Shown here one piece after another: positions 15,941 to 24,650 of a stretch of DNA of 64,000 bases; position 1 is the stretch's first letter; the number at the start of each line of letters is the position of its first letter. Position numbers and translations under genes: made by a program. The notes beneath the pieces were generated by a model that did not search any database, was not told where the DNA came from, and saw only the letters and a program-made list of their open reading frames with translations. Source of the DNA: Salicibibacter cibi (GTDB lineage Bacteria; Bacillota; Bacilli; Bacillales; Marinococcaceae); NCBI RefSeq assembly GCF_016495865.1, contig NZ_CP054706.1, positions 1,736,001-1,800,000 on the forward strand, given 5' to 3'.

Positions 15941-17463
15941 CAGATGCAATACGGGAGCTTTTATACCTATTCGCCGATCAACAAGAATCACTTGTAGAAT
16001 CGCTCTGGGAACATGTGCAAATGTCTTTGATTTCCCTTTTATGCGCAATTCTCATTGCCGTTCCCCTCGGTATTTTCCTTACGCGCACACGACGGCTCGC
16101 CGAACCGGTCATTGGCGTTGCAGCTATCCTGCAGACAATCCCGAGCCTTGCGCTCCTCGGATTTATGATTATTTTTTTCGGGATCGGAACGGTGCCTGCC
16201 ATTATCGCGCTTACCGCATATGCGCTTCTTCCGATACTCCGCAATACATACACGGGCATTCGCGAAATTGATCCGTCCATTAAGGAAGCGGCTACCGGAA
16301 TGGGGATGAGTCCCGCGAGAAGACTTCGAAAAGTGGAATTGCCGATGGCAATGCCGGTTGTAATGGCAGGGATTCGCACATCAATGGTCCTGATCATCGG
16401 CACAGCCACATTGGCAGCCTTAATCGGTGCAGGCGGTCTTGGTGATTTGATTATGACCGGCATCCAGCGGGCGGATCAATCCTATATACTACTCGGGGCA
16501 ATCCCAGCCGCGATATTAGCCTTACTGTTTGATTTTGTCTTACGGTGGACGGAAAAGGCAAAGCGTTCATTTATGACGTTCTCGATCGTTATGGGAGCTG
16601 CTTTCTTGATTGTGATTGCGCCGGCCATCGTGTCCACACAGCAAGAGGACATCGTTGTTGGCGGAAAACTTGATGCCGAACCGGAGATATTGGCCAATAT
16701 GTACAAACGCTTGATCGAAAAAAATACTGATTTAAGTGTCGATGTACAGGCAGGGCTGGGCGGTACAGACATCGTGTTCGATGCCCTTCTTGTCGGAGAT
16801 ATCGACATTTATCCGGAATTCACGGGGACCGCTTATGTGGATCTTTTAGAGGAAGATCCATCGGGCATGAACGAAGAAGAAGTGTATGAAGCGACAAAAG
16901 AGGGAATAGAAGAAGCATACAATGTCATTTATCTCGATCCCATGGCTTACAATAATACGTATGCGTTAGCGGTAAGCGAAACCATCGGGGAAGAATATGA
17001 ACTAGAGACGGTGTCTGATTTGGAATCCTATCAACATGCGTTGACTGCCGGTTTTACTTTTGAGTTTCTCGACCGGCCCGATGACGGGTATGAATCTGTT
17101 GTTGATACGTACGGGTTTGAATTGGCCGACGTGAATGGCCTCGATCCCGGACTTCGTTCGCAAGCCGTTGAAGAAGGGGAAGTGGAAGTCATCGATGCCT
17201 ATTCCACAGATGCTTATCTCGTTGAATATGATATGATTGTTTTGGAGGATGATGAGGAATTATTCCCACCATATCAAGGAGCGCCTTTAATGCGAGAGGA
17301 CGTTTTGCATGAGCATCCTGAATTGGAAGAGATTTTAAACACGCTCGCCGGGGAAATTAGCGATGAAGACATGCAAGAAATGAATTACCTCGTGGATTAT
17401 GAGGATGCGAACCCGGAAGAAGTCGCGGAAGACTATTTACAAGAAAACGGGTTTTTGCAATAA
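15937..17463 (+). CDS. opuFB: Fused permease and substrate-binding protein of osmoprotectant ABC transporter
   Basis: A 508-residue hybrid. Residues 1-~210 are a membrane permease with five or six hydrophobic helices and the EAA-like segment IKEAATGMGMSPARRLRKVELP. After another hydrophobic helix (IVMGAAFLIVIAPAIV), residues ~235-508 form an extracytoplasmic OpuAC/ProX-type solute-binding domain (VVGGKLDAEPEILANMYKRL, GGTDIVFDALLVGDIDIYPEF). That domain is very acidic, as expected for a halophile's surface protein. The start overlaps the ATPase gene by ATGA. The fused layout matches OpuF-type importers. Confidence 0.88.
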   Translation: MTDAIRELLYLFADQQESLVESLWEHVQMSLISLLCAILIAVPLGIFLTRTRRLAEPVIGVAAILQTIPSLALLGFMIIFFGIGTVPAIIALTAYALLPILRNTYTGIREIDPSIKEAATGMGMSPARRLRKVELPMAMPVVMAGIRTSMVLIIGTATLAALIGAGGLGDLIMTGIQRADQSYILLGAIPAAILALLFDFVLRWTEKAKRSFMTFSIVMGAAFLIVIAPAIVSTQQEDIVVGGKLDAEPEILANMYKRLIEKNTDLSVDVQAGLGGTDIVFDALLVGDIDIYPEFTGTAYVDLLEEDPSGMNEEEVYEATKEGIEEAYNVIYLDPMAYNNTYALAVSETIGEEYELETVSDLESYQHALTAGFTFEFLDRPDDGYESVVDTYGFELADVNGLDPGLRSQAVEEGEVEVIDAYSTDAYLVEYDMIVLEDDEELFPPYQGAPLMREDVLHEHPELEEILNTLAGEISDEDMQEMNYLVDYEDANPEEVAEDYLQENGFLQ

Positions 17464-17481
17464 GCGCAAGGAGGAACGACG

Positions 17482-17898
17482 ATGACAACAATTTCTAATC
17501 CGTCTCAAGAAGAAATCGGCCAAATATTAAAGGATGCCAAACGCATTGCTGTTGTCGGTTTATCCGATAACCCAGAGCGCACGTCTCACGAAGTTTCAAA
17601 AGTGATGCAAGAAGCAGGTTATGAAATTATTCCCGTCAATCCTAAAGTGGATGAAGTTCTTGGGGAAAAAGCGGTTTCCTCGCTTAGTGAAATCGAGGAA
17701 CCGATTGATATTGTGAATGTGTTTCGACGCAGCGAATTTGTGCCGGCCATTGCCGAAGAAGCCGCGCAAACGGATGCAAATGTTTTTTGGACGCAACTTG
17801 GCGTCGTCAACAAGGAAGGGTATACAATAGCAAAAAATAGCGGTAAAATCGTTGTGATGGACCGATGCATTAAAGTGGAGCATCGTTTGACGCAGTGA
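17482..17898 (+). CDS. CoA-binding protein (CoA_binding_2, YneT/YccU-like)
   Basis: A 138-residue Rossmann-like protein: RIAVVGLSDNPERTSHEVSK near residues 21-40, IIPVNPKVDEVLGEK, and near the end VVMDRCIKVEH. The family resembles the CoA-binding domain of succinyl-CoA synthetases and binds CoA; its cellular role is unclear. In B. subtilis the homologue yneT lies near parE, as here. AAGGAGG precedes the ATG. The gene follows the osmoprotectant operon by 18 bases and may be co-transcribed with it. Confidence 0.85.
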   Translation: MTTISNPSQEEIGQILKDAKRIAVVGLSDNPERTSHEVSKVMQEAGYEIIPVNPKVDEVLGEKAVSSLSEIEEPIDIVNVFRRSEFVPAIAEEAAQTDANVFWTQLGVVNKEGYTIAKNSGKIVVMDRCIKVEHRLTQ

Positions 17899-17980
17899 GG
17901 AATGATTGCCGTAGCTACCAGAATATAATGGGGACGCGCAATTTTGTGTTCCCATTTGCCTTTATTTGAGCCGTTGGAGC

Positions 17981-18013
17981 AAAACCGTGCAGCTGTTTGT
18001 TACGGTTTTTTTT
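17981..18013 (+). terminator. Intrinsic terminator before the parE promoter
   Basis: AAAACCGT (17981-17988) pairs with ACGGTTTT (18002-18009) and runs into eight T residues. Confidence 0.75.
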
Positions 18014-18149
18014 GTTGTTGAAAAAAAAGCTGAGTTGACAGTTTCGAAAAGCATTGTCAAAATCAGTGTAAGACAAACGCATTGATGAACATACGGATGT
18101 TTCAGCGATCCGCTATGCAAAAAAGTTTTCACATCAACACGCGCAGCAC

Positions 18150-18178
18150 TTGAAAACATATGTTCTATGCTTTATTGT
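18150..18178 (+). promoter_or_regulatory. parEC promoter with LexA-like (SOS) box
   Basis: TTGAAA (18150-18155), a 17-bp spacer and TATTGT (18173-18178) form a reasonable sigma-A promoter. AAAACATATGTTCT at 18153-18166 covers the -35 and spacer. It matches the LexA box core (GAACATATGTTC in B. subtilis) at 11 of 14 consensus positions. To my recollection parEC belongs to the B. subtilis LexA regulon, which would support this; that recollection should be checked. Confidence 0.65.
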
Positions 18179-18236
18179 AGATAAGAGATAATTAGATCGA
18201 AAGTTGGTACATACGGGAAAGGGGTCTCGGACATTC

Positions 18237-20228
18237 GTGGACGACATCAAACACACACTCGAGTATAATGACGACGCCATTCAAGTGCTTGAAGGCTTGG
18301 AGGCTGTGCGAAAAAGACCCGGCATGTATGTCGGAAGCACCGATACACGCGGGTTGCATCATCTCATTGATGAAATTGTCGATAATGCCGTTGACGAGGC
18401 AATGGCCGGTTTCGGTGAACATATAGAGGTCACCTTGCATAGGGACGGAAGTGTTTCCGTAAGCGATGAAGGCCGCGGCATGCCCGTCGGAACACATCGG
18501 ACAGGGCGGCCGACGCCTGAAGTGGTCATGACGGTACTGCATGCCGGCGGAAAATTCGGGCAAGGCGGCTATGCGACGAGCGGAGGACTCCATGGTGTGG
18601 GCGCTTCCGTTGTGAACGCGTTATCTTCCTGGCTCCATTTAACGATTTACCGGGATGGCCATCGCTATGAACAACGATTTGAAAATGGCGGCGTACCTGT
18701 CACAACGCTTGAAAAGAAAGGAAAAACGAAGAAAACAGGGACGCTCGTGCGTTTTCAACCGGATCCGAAAGTGTTTCAAGCCGTTTCCTTCCACAATGAG
18801 ACATTGGCCGAGCGCTTGCGGGAAGCCGCGTTTCTTTTGGGCGGAACAGCGATTACCTTTACGGATGAACGAAGTGATCCAACACAAAGTGAAACATTCC
18901 AATATGAAACGGGACTTGAAGCTTTTGTTTCCTACTTGAACGAAGATAAAGAAACCTTGCATGAAGTCATTTCCTTCGATAGCTCCAATCAAGATATACA
19001 TGTCACGTTTGCCTTTCAATTTAATGATGGGTACACCGAGAATATTTTATCCTTCGTGAATCACGTTCGCACAAGAGATGGAGGAACGCACGAGTTTGGG
19101 ATGAAAACCGCCCTCACGCGTGCGTTGAACGAACATGCCCGGAAGCTGCAAATGATCAAGCCAAAAGATAAAAACTTGGACGGAAACGACATTCGTGAAG
19201 GGTTAACGGCGGTGTTATCCGTACATATTCCGGAGGCACTTTTGCAATTCGAGGGACAAACGAAAAGCAAACTGGGAACACCGGAAGCCCGTTCCGCCAT
19301 CGACGCCTTTCTCTCGGATAAACTTGGGTATTTTTTTGAAGAAAGCCCGAAATTGAGCACGATGTTGATCCAAAAAGCCATCAAAGCCCAACAAGTCCGG
19401 GAGGCGGCGCGGAAAGCGCGAGAAGAGGCAAGAAGCGGCAAAAAGTCAAGGAAAAAAGAGGCTCTGCTGAGCGGAAAACTAACCCCCGCCCAATCCAAAA
19501 ACCCGCAGCGAAATGAACTTTATCTCGTGGAAGGGGATTCCGCTGGGGGCTCTGCAAAGGAAGGGAGAGATCGTAAATTCCAGGCGGTTCTTCCCCTGCG
19601 CGGCAAAGTGATTAATACCGAAAAAGCGAAGCTCGACGACATCATGAAAAACGAAGAAATCCGCACGATCATCTACGCGATCGGAGCAGGTGCTGGGACG
19701 GATTTTTCCTTTGAAGATTGTAACTATGATAAAGTTGTGATCATGACGGATGCAGATACGGATGGTGCGCACATTCAAGTGTTGTTGCTGACGTTTTTTT
19801 ACCGTTATATGCGACCGCTCGTGGAAGCGGGCAAAGTGTTCATTGCCTTGCCTCCCTTATACAAAGTGGAAAAAGGCAGCGGCGCAAAACGAAAAATGGA
19901 GTATGCGTGGGATGAAGAAGGTTTAAACGCGGCGATCAAAACCGTTGGGAAAGGGTACACGATTCAAAGGTACAAAGGTCTCGGCGAGATGAACCCGATC
20001 CAGTTATGGGAAACGACAATGAACCCGGATGGGCGCACGCTCATTCGCGTAAACGTTGAAGACCTTGCCAGGGCGGATAAACGCGTATCAACCTTAATGG
20101 GAGACAAAGTGGAGCCGAGACGGAAGTGGATCGAATCCAACGTTGCCTTCGGACTTGATGAAGAAACAAATATTATGGACAACGAGCAAATGTTGTTTGC
20201 GGAAGGAGAGGAAGACTACCGTGACTGA
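18237..20228 (+). CDS. parE: DNA topoisomerase IV subunit B (ParE)
   Basis: A 663-residue type IIA topoisomerase ATPase subunit that decatenates daughter chromosomes with ParC. The GHKL ATPase domain shows EIVDNAVDEAMAG, DEGRGMPVG and GLHGVGASVVNALS. The TOPRIM domain shows EGDSAGGSAKEGRDRKFQA and DADTDGAHI. GTG at 18237 gives an N terminus (MDDIKHTLEYNDDAIQ) matching B. subtilis ParE in length; a TTG at 18204 is the alternative but lacks a good ribosome binding site. ParE rather than GyrB is called because parC follows with an 8-base overlap. Confidence 0.93.
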   Translation: MDDIKHTLEYNDDAIQVLEGLEAVRKRPGMYVGSTDTRGLHHLIDEIVDNAVDEAMAGFGEHIEVTLHRDGSVSVSDEGRGMPVGTHRTGRPTPEVVMTVLHAGGKFGQGGYATSGGLHGVGASVVNALSSWLHLTIYRDGHRYEQRFENGGVPVTTLEKKGKTKKTGTLVRFQPDPKVFQAVSFHNETLAERLREAAFLLGGTAITFTDERSDPTQSETFQYETGLEAFVSYLNEDKETLHEVISFDSSNQDIHVTFAFQFNDGYTENILSFVNHVRTRDGGTHEFGMKTALTRALNEHARKLQMIKPKDKNLDGNDIREGLTAVLSVHIPEALLQFEGQTKSKLGTPEARSAIDAFLSDKLGYFFEESPKLSTMLIQKAIKAQQVREAARKAREEARSGKKSRKKEALLSGKLTPAQSKNPQRNELYLVEGDSAGGSAKEGRDRKFQAVLPLRGKVINTEKAKLDDIMKNEEIRTIIYAIGAGAGTDFSFEDCNYDKVVIMTDADTDGAHIQVLLLTFFYRYMRPLVEAGKVFIALPPLYKVEKGSGAKRKMEYAWDEEGLNAAIKTVGKGYTIQRYKGLGEMNPIQLWETTMNPDGRTLIRVNVEDLARADKRVSTLMGDKVEPRRKWIESNVAFGLDEETNIMDNEQMLFAEGEEDYRD

Positions 20229-22659
20229 AGCTGAAAAATATTTGGACCTCCCGTTGGAAGAGGTCATTGGAGACCGGTTCGGCCGCTATAGCAAGTACAT
20301 TATTCAGGAACGGGCTCTTCCGGATGCAAAAGATGGATTGAAACCTGTACAACGCCGGATTCTTTACGCCATGGTAAGAGACAACAATACCGCTGACAAA
20401 CCTTTTCGCAAGGCGGCCAAAACGGTCGGGAATGTGATTGGCAACTATCACCCACATGGTGATTCTTCGGTTTACGAAGCATTGGTGCGCATGAGCCAAC
20501 CCTGGAAAATTCGCCATGGCCTCGTGGAGATGCAAGGAAATAACGGCTCCATTGATGGGGACCCGCCGGCAGCTATGCGGTATACGGAAACCCGCATCTC
20601 TGCTTTAGCTCAAGAAATGCTTCGCGATATCGGGAAAGAGACGGTCGAGTTCATTCCGAATTTTGATGATACCGACGAAGAACCGGTCGTTCTGCCCGCT
20701 TATTTTCCAAATTTGCTCGTCAACGGATCCACCGGCATTTCTTCGGGCTATGCCACCGACATCCCTCCCCACAATCTTGGCGAGGTAACCGATGCGGCCA
20801 TTCATTTGCTTGACCGGCCGGATTGCTCCCTCGAAGAAATTCTGTCCTTTATAAAAGGACCGGATTTTCCGGGTGGAGGAACCGTTCAAGGGACGCAAAA
20901 CCTCAAGCAAGCCTATGAAACGGGCAAAGGGAAAGTCGTCGTACGGGGCACCGCGAACATCGAAACGTTGCGGGGCGGGAAGGAACAAATTGTCATTAGC
21001 GAGATTCCATATGAAGTGGTTAAGGCAGCCCTCGTGAAACGCATGGATGAAATTCGCTTTGATAAAAAAATTGATGGCATTGCGGAAGTTCGCGACGACA
21101 CCGACCGCACCGGTTTGCAAATCGTTGTGGAGTTAAAAAAAGAAGCAGATGCACAAAGCATTTTGCATTACTTGTATAAGCATACGGACCTGCAAGTCAC
21201 CTATCACTTGAACATGGTCGCGATCGCCGATAAAGCTCCGAAATTAATGGGATTAAAAGCATTATTATCCGCCTATATTGACCATCAAAAAGAAGTCGTA
21301 ATTAATCGTAGCCGATATGAACTGGACCAAGCGACGAAGCGGCAACATATTGTGGAAGGGTTAATGAAAGCGGTCAGTGTGCTGGATGAACTTATCGCCC
21401 TTATCCGCCAATCGAAAGACAAGGCGGACGCGAAGCGAAATATCACCAACGCTTTCGGTTTCACCGACGTGCAAGCGGAGGCGATCGTAAATTTGCAGCT
21501 TTACCGTTTAACCAATACAGACGTTGCAACATTGGAGGAAGAAGCGGAAGCGTTAAAACAAACGATTCAACGCTTGAATGAAATTTTGGGAAGCTCTAAA
21601 AAGCTCGTCCAAACAATTAAAAAAGAATTAAAACAAATGAAGAAAAAATATGCGGATGACCGCCGAACAGTGATCGAAGAAAAGGTTGAAGAACTGAAAG
21701 TGGACATGCAAGTGATGGTCCCTGCCGAGGAAGTGATCGTAACGGTCTCCAGGGAGGGGTATGTTAAGCGCACGAGCCCACGTTCCTACAGTGCATCTAT
21801 TGATGAGCGTCCGGGGATGAAAGACACGGATGACTTGCTATTTTTCGAGGAGATGAATACGACGGACACGTTACTGCTGTTCACTACACAAGGCCGTTAT
21901 GTCTATATTCCCGTTCATCAACTCCCGGATATTCGCTGGAAAGACGACGGACAACATATCAGTAACCTTGTAACCCTTGCTGCGAATGACGGCATCGTAC
22001 GCGCGATTCCGGTTCGTTCTTTCGATGAAGACCGTTACTTGATTTTCTTTACGAAAAACGGAATGGCCAAACGGTCGATGTTAAGCGATTATCAGGCACA
22101 GCGCTTCTCCAATGCGCTGGTCGCACTTAAGCTCAAGGAAGGGGATACGCTTCTTGATGTCGGACTTACGGATGGTTCCGGCGACATCTTTTTTGCCACG
22201 AAACAAGGGTATGGCCTTCGGTTTTCGGAATCGGATATTAATATTGTCGGGCAACGAGCTGCCGGCGTGAAAGGCATTGCGCTAAAAGACGGAGACGAAG
22301 CCGTGTCTGCGTTCGCTGTGCCTGCTGAGAATGCTGCATCCCTTTTTTCCGTTTCCCACCGGGGAGCAATAAAAAAGATGACGTGGGATCAATTCCCGAG
22401 AAGTTCCCGCGCGAAACGAGGCCTTACGATGTTGCGAGAGTTAAAAACGAATCCTCATACGTTAGTCTCCGTTATCCCTGCAGATGTGAATGATACGTTG
22501 ATGGTAAAAACCGAGGATAATAGCATCCATGCGATTCCGGCATCCGGGGTTCGCCATTATGACCGTTATCAGACGGGGAGCTACGTGATCGATACGGATG
22601 CGTCCGGAATCGTTCGCAATGTGTGGGCATACATCGATCACGAACGGCCAACAGAATGA
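20221..22659 (+). CDS. parC: DNA topoisomerase IV subunit A (ParC)
   Basis: An 812-residue DNA-cleaving subunit. The catalytic tyrosine is Tyr121 in AAMRYTETRIS, preceded by Arg120. The quinolone-determining region reads HPHGDSSVYEALVR (residues 77-90), with the usual sensitive Ser and Glu residues intact. The C-terminal DNA-wrapping beta-pinwheel blades are recognisable (FTTQGRYVYIPVHQLPDIRW, FFTKNGMAKRSMLSDYQ, KQGYGLRFSESDIN). GTG at 20221 overlaps parE by 8 bases with GGAGAGG upstream, so the subunits are translationally coupled. Length fits Bacillus ParC. Confidence 0.94.
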   Translation: MTEAEKYLDLPLEEVIGDRFGRYSKYIIQERALPDAKDGLKPVQRRILYAMVRDNNTADKPFRKAAKTVGNVIGNYHPHGDSSVYEALVRMSQPWKIRHGLVEMQGNNGSIDGDPPAAMRYTETRISALAQEMLRDIGKETVEFIPNFDDTDEEPVVLPAYFPNLLVNGSTGISSGYATDIPPHNLGEVTDAAIHLLDRPDCSLEEILSFIKGPDFPGGGTVQGTQNLKQAYETGKGKVVVRGTANIETLRGGKEQIVISEIPYEVVKAALVKRMDEIRFDKKIDGIAEVRDDTDRTGLQIVVELKKEADAQSILHYLYKHTDLQVTYHLNMVAIADKAPKLMGLKALLSAYIDHQKEVVINRSRYELDQATKRQHIVEGLMKAVSVLDELIALIRQSKDKADAKRNITNAFGFTDVQAEAIVNLQLYRLTNTDVATLEEEAEALKQTIQRLNEILGSSKKLVQTIKKELKQMKKKYADDRRTVIEEKVEELKVDMQVMVPAEEVIVTVSREGYVKRTSPRSYSASIDERPGMKDTDDLLFFEEMNTTDTLLLFTTQGRYVYIPVHQLPDIRWKDDGQHISNLVTLAANDGIVRAIPVRSFDEDRYLIFFTKNGMAKRSMLSDYQAQRFSNALVALKLKEGDTLLDVGLTDGSGDIFFATKQGYGLRFSESDINIVGQRAAGVKGIALKDGDEAVSAFAVPAENAASLFSVSHRGAIKKMTWDQFPRSSRAKRGLTMLRELKTNPHTLVSVIPADVNDTLMVKTEDNSIHAIPASGVRHYDRYQTGSYVIDTDASGIVRNVWAYIDHERPTE

Positions 22660-22675
22660 AAAGGAGTCTACGATT

Positions 22676-23185
22676 ATGAAAGGCGGCACCCATCTCGTTG
22701 GCGCTCTAGCGGCTGCGGCGGCTTATGATATCCTCGCCCCCGAAACGCTCCCGTCTATTGAAGGGGGATGGGACGCTGCTGTTTTTTTTAGCGCCTCTCT
22801 CTTGGGGGGGCTACTTCCTGATATCTGCCATCCACAATCGAAAATAGGAAGACGTGCCTCTTTTTTTTCATGGTTGATAAAACGAATCTTCGGACACCGC
22901 ACCTTTACTCATAGCTTAATATTCCTTGTCCTCATCGCTGTACTCACAGGCATGATCCCGGGCACAATCGGAGTGATGATCCAATACGGGACCTTTATCG
23001 GGATGGCAAGCCATTACCTCCTCGATATGCTAACGTCCCGGGGCATTCAGCTTTTTTATCCCATTGATGTAACGATACGTTTCCCGTTTCATACCCGAAC
23101 CGGTTCTTGGCTCGGGGAGGGAAGTGTAAACGTTCTCTGCATCGCTTGGGTCACGTATTATGGGATGTTGATGCTCGGAATTTGA
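22676..23185 (+). CDS. Membrane-bound metal-dependent hydrolase (DUF457, YdjM-like)
   Basis: A 169-residue integral membrane protein with about four hydrophobic segments and conserved His/Asp positions: GGTHLVGAL, LLPDICHPQS, HRTFTHSL and ASHYLLDMLTSRGIQL. This pattern defines the YdjM/YbcI (DUF457) family of predicted LexA-associated or membrane metal hydrolases; the substrate is unknown. AAAAGGAG precedes the ATG at 22676. It follows parC by 16 bases and may ride on the same transcript. Confidence 0.82.
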   Translation: MKGGTHLVGALAAAAAYDILAPETLPSIEGGWDAAVFFSASLLGGLLPDICHPQSKIGRRASFFSWLIKRIFGHRTFTHSLIFLVLIAVLTGMIPGTIGVMIQYGTFIGMASHYLLDMLTSRGIQLFYPIDVTIRFPFHTRTGSWLGEGSVNVLCIAWVTYYGMLMLGI

Positions 23186-23267
23186 CGTAACACTTTGGCT
23201 CTTTAATTTGATATTGCGCTTTCCCGCAGGAGTCTCCGTCCGCGAGCTGATTATGAATCCCACATTT

Positions 23268-23292
23268 CAGCCATTGATTTTGGTGTTAATCC
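23268..23292 (-). repeat. Diverged solo end of a family B MITE
   Basis: CAGCCATTGATTTTGGTGTT followed by AATCC resembles the family B right end (CAGCCATAGATTTTGGTGAA, then GAGCC). No partner end or duplication is seen, so this is a weak call. Confidence 0.4.
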
Positions 23293-23322
23293 AACATTTT
23301 TTACACAATCATTGGTTTGTGA

Positions 23323-23351
23323 TTGTTCGGGAGGGGCTTTTGTCTTATAAT
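23323..23351 (+). promoter_or_regulatory. Sigma-A promoter for the D,D-carboxypeptidase gene
   Basis: TTGTTC (23323-23328), a 17-bp spacer and a consensus TATAAT (23346-23351), 47 bases before the start codon. Confidence 0.7.
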
Positions 23352-23397
23352 AGAGGTCGTATGAAAGGCTTTAGATGTATATTTGAAGGAGCGTTCT

Positions 23398-24393
23398 ATG
23401 CGGCATTTTTTTCGTGTTATCATTCTAGTCGCCATTTTTGCAGCTTCGTCTTTATTTTTGTTTTCCTCTCAAATGATTGAAGAAACCGCAACGGAATTAT
23501 CGGAGAAGAACGGAGGATCAGTGAAGAGATCCTTGATTACACCGATGGGGTCCAATGCTGTTCAGACAGAGGCAGAAGCGGCGATTCTTTTAGACGGCGA
23601 TACAGGCAATGTCCTTTGGCAAAAAAATGCAACTGAACCGTTGCCGCCGGCAAGCATGTCAAAAGTGATGACGATGTATTTGATCTTGGAATCGCTTGAA
23701 AACGAAGAGATGGATGTCGAAGACGATGTGAATATTAGCGAAGTTGCCGAAGCAACCGGAGGAGCCAGTATCTATCTCCAGGAAGGATCTGTTTTGTCGG
23801 TTGCGGATCTTTTTCAGGCAATAGCGATTGTCTCTGCCAACGATGCCTCGGTGGCGCTGGCTGAATATGTGGCCGGGAGCGAGGAAGCTTTTATCGAGCG
23901 CATGAACGAAAAGGCAAGAGAACTAGGGATGTCTCAAGATGCAAACTTCATCAATGCCAGCGGCATGCCTCATGAAACATTCAATTATGAATCCAAAATG
24001 ACAGCCTTGGATACGGCATTGCTCGGTTATCATTTGCTCCATGATTATCCGGACATCATAAGTCTTACAAAACAACCGACGTTAAGCCTCTCATATAGAA
24101 ACCAGGTATTGCCAAACACCAATGAACTCTTGGCGAGTGAAGAAGTGGAGACCACTATAGATGGGAAGGATATCGATCAGTCTTCAAATTTTCCCGAAGT
24201 GGATGGATTAAAAACAGGCTATACCCGTGGGGCAGGATACTCATTCATCGGCACTTCCGAACAACACGGAAAACGATTAATCGCCGTTGTTATGCGTACC
24301 GACTCTGTTGAGGATCGTTTTGAAGAAACGCAAAAGATATTGAAAGCCGGATTTGAACATGTACATAACGACCTTAGGGCTGAGCGTGATTAA
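23398..24393 (+). CDS. D-alanyl-D-alanine carboxypeptidase (S11 family, DacA/DacF-like)
   Basis: A 331-residue penicillin-binding protein that trims pentapeptide side chains of peptidoglycan. An N-terminal hydrophobic segment (FFRVIILVAIFAASSLFLF) serves as signal or anchor. The catalytic SxxK is S86-MSK, the SxN is S146-AN and the KTG is in DGLKTGYTRGAG. It lacks the long C-terminal amphipathic domain of PBP5-type enzymes, so it is a short form. The ATG at 23398 follows GAAGGAG. It stands as its own transcription unit between the promoter above and a hairpin below. Confidence 0.9.
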   Translation: MRHFFRVIILVAIFAASSLFLFSSQMIEETATELSEKNGGSVKRSLITPMGSNAVQTEAEAAILLDGDTGNVLWQKNATEPLPPASMSKVMTMYLILESLENEEMDVEDDVNISEVAEATGGASIYLQEGSVLSVADLFQAIAIVSANDASVALAEYVAGSEEAFIERMNEKARELGMSQDANFINASGMPHETFNYESKMTALDTALLGYHLLHDYPDIISLTKQPTLSLSYRNQVLPNTNELLASEEVETTIDGKDIDQSSNFPEVDGLKTGYTRGAGYSFIGTSEQHGKRLIAVVMRTDSVEDRFEETQKILKAGFEHVHNDLRAERD

Positions 24394-24394
24394 T

Positions 24395-24440
24395 CCCCGC
24401 GAAAAACGTATTTCCCAAACGTTATTCCGGAATCGCGGGG
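24395..24440 (+). terminator. Probable terminator after the D,D-carboxypeptidase gene
   Basis: CCCCGCG (24395-24401) pairs with CGCGGGG (24434-24440), with an internal AACGT/ACGTT pairing. The trailing T-tract is weak. Confidence 0.5.
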
Positions 24441-24487
24441 GGTTGTAATTATGTAAAGTTGAGATATGAAACCAAAGGAGAGATGAC

Positions 24488-24650
24488 TTGAGAGGGCATA
24501 TTCGACAGGGAAGATGGTATAATTTTGAAAAATCTCCCGTTACGAAAATGTCGAAATATTGAAGCTTTTGGATTGTGATTCGGAAAGTGACATGCGAAAA
24601 AACGTACCAAACAGGGGAGGCAATGAGATCAACGGGATAGGGGGATATCA
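24488..24650 (+). pseudogene. Possible relic of a tyrosine recombinase (integrase) N terminus
   Basis: A TTG with AAAGGAG upstream opens LRGHIRQGRWYNFEKS, similar to the MRGHIRKRG-x-W start of phage and ICE integrases. After an in-frame stop at about 24560 another frame continues with FDCDSESDMRK and NEINGIGGY, similar to the F-TKKEAE ... NEIN-G-Y segment of that arm-binding domain. The catalytic domain is absent. The similarity is judged by eye and the call is tentative. Confidence 0.35.
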
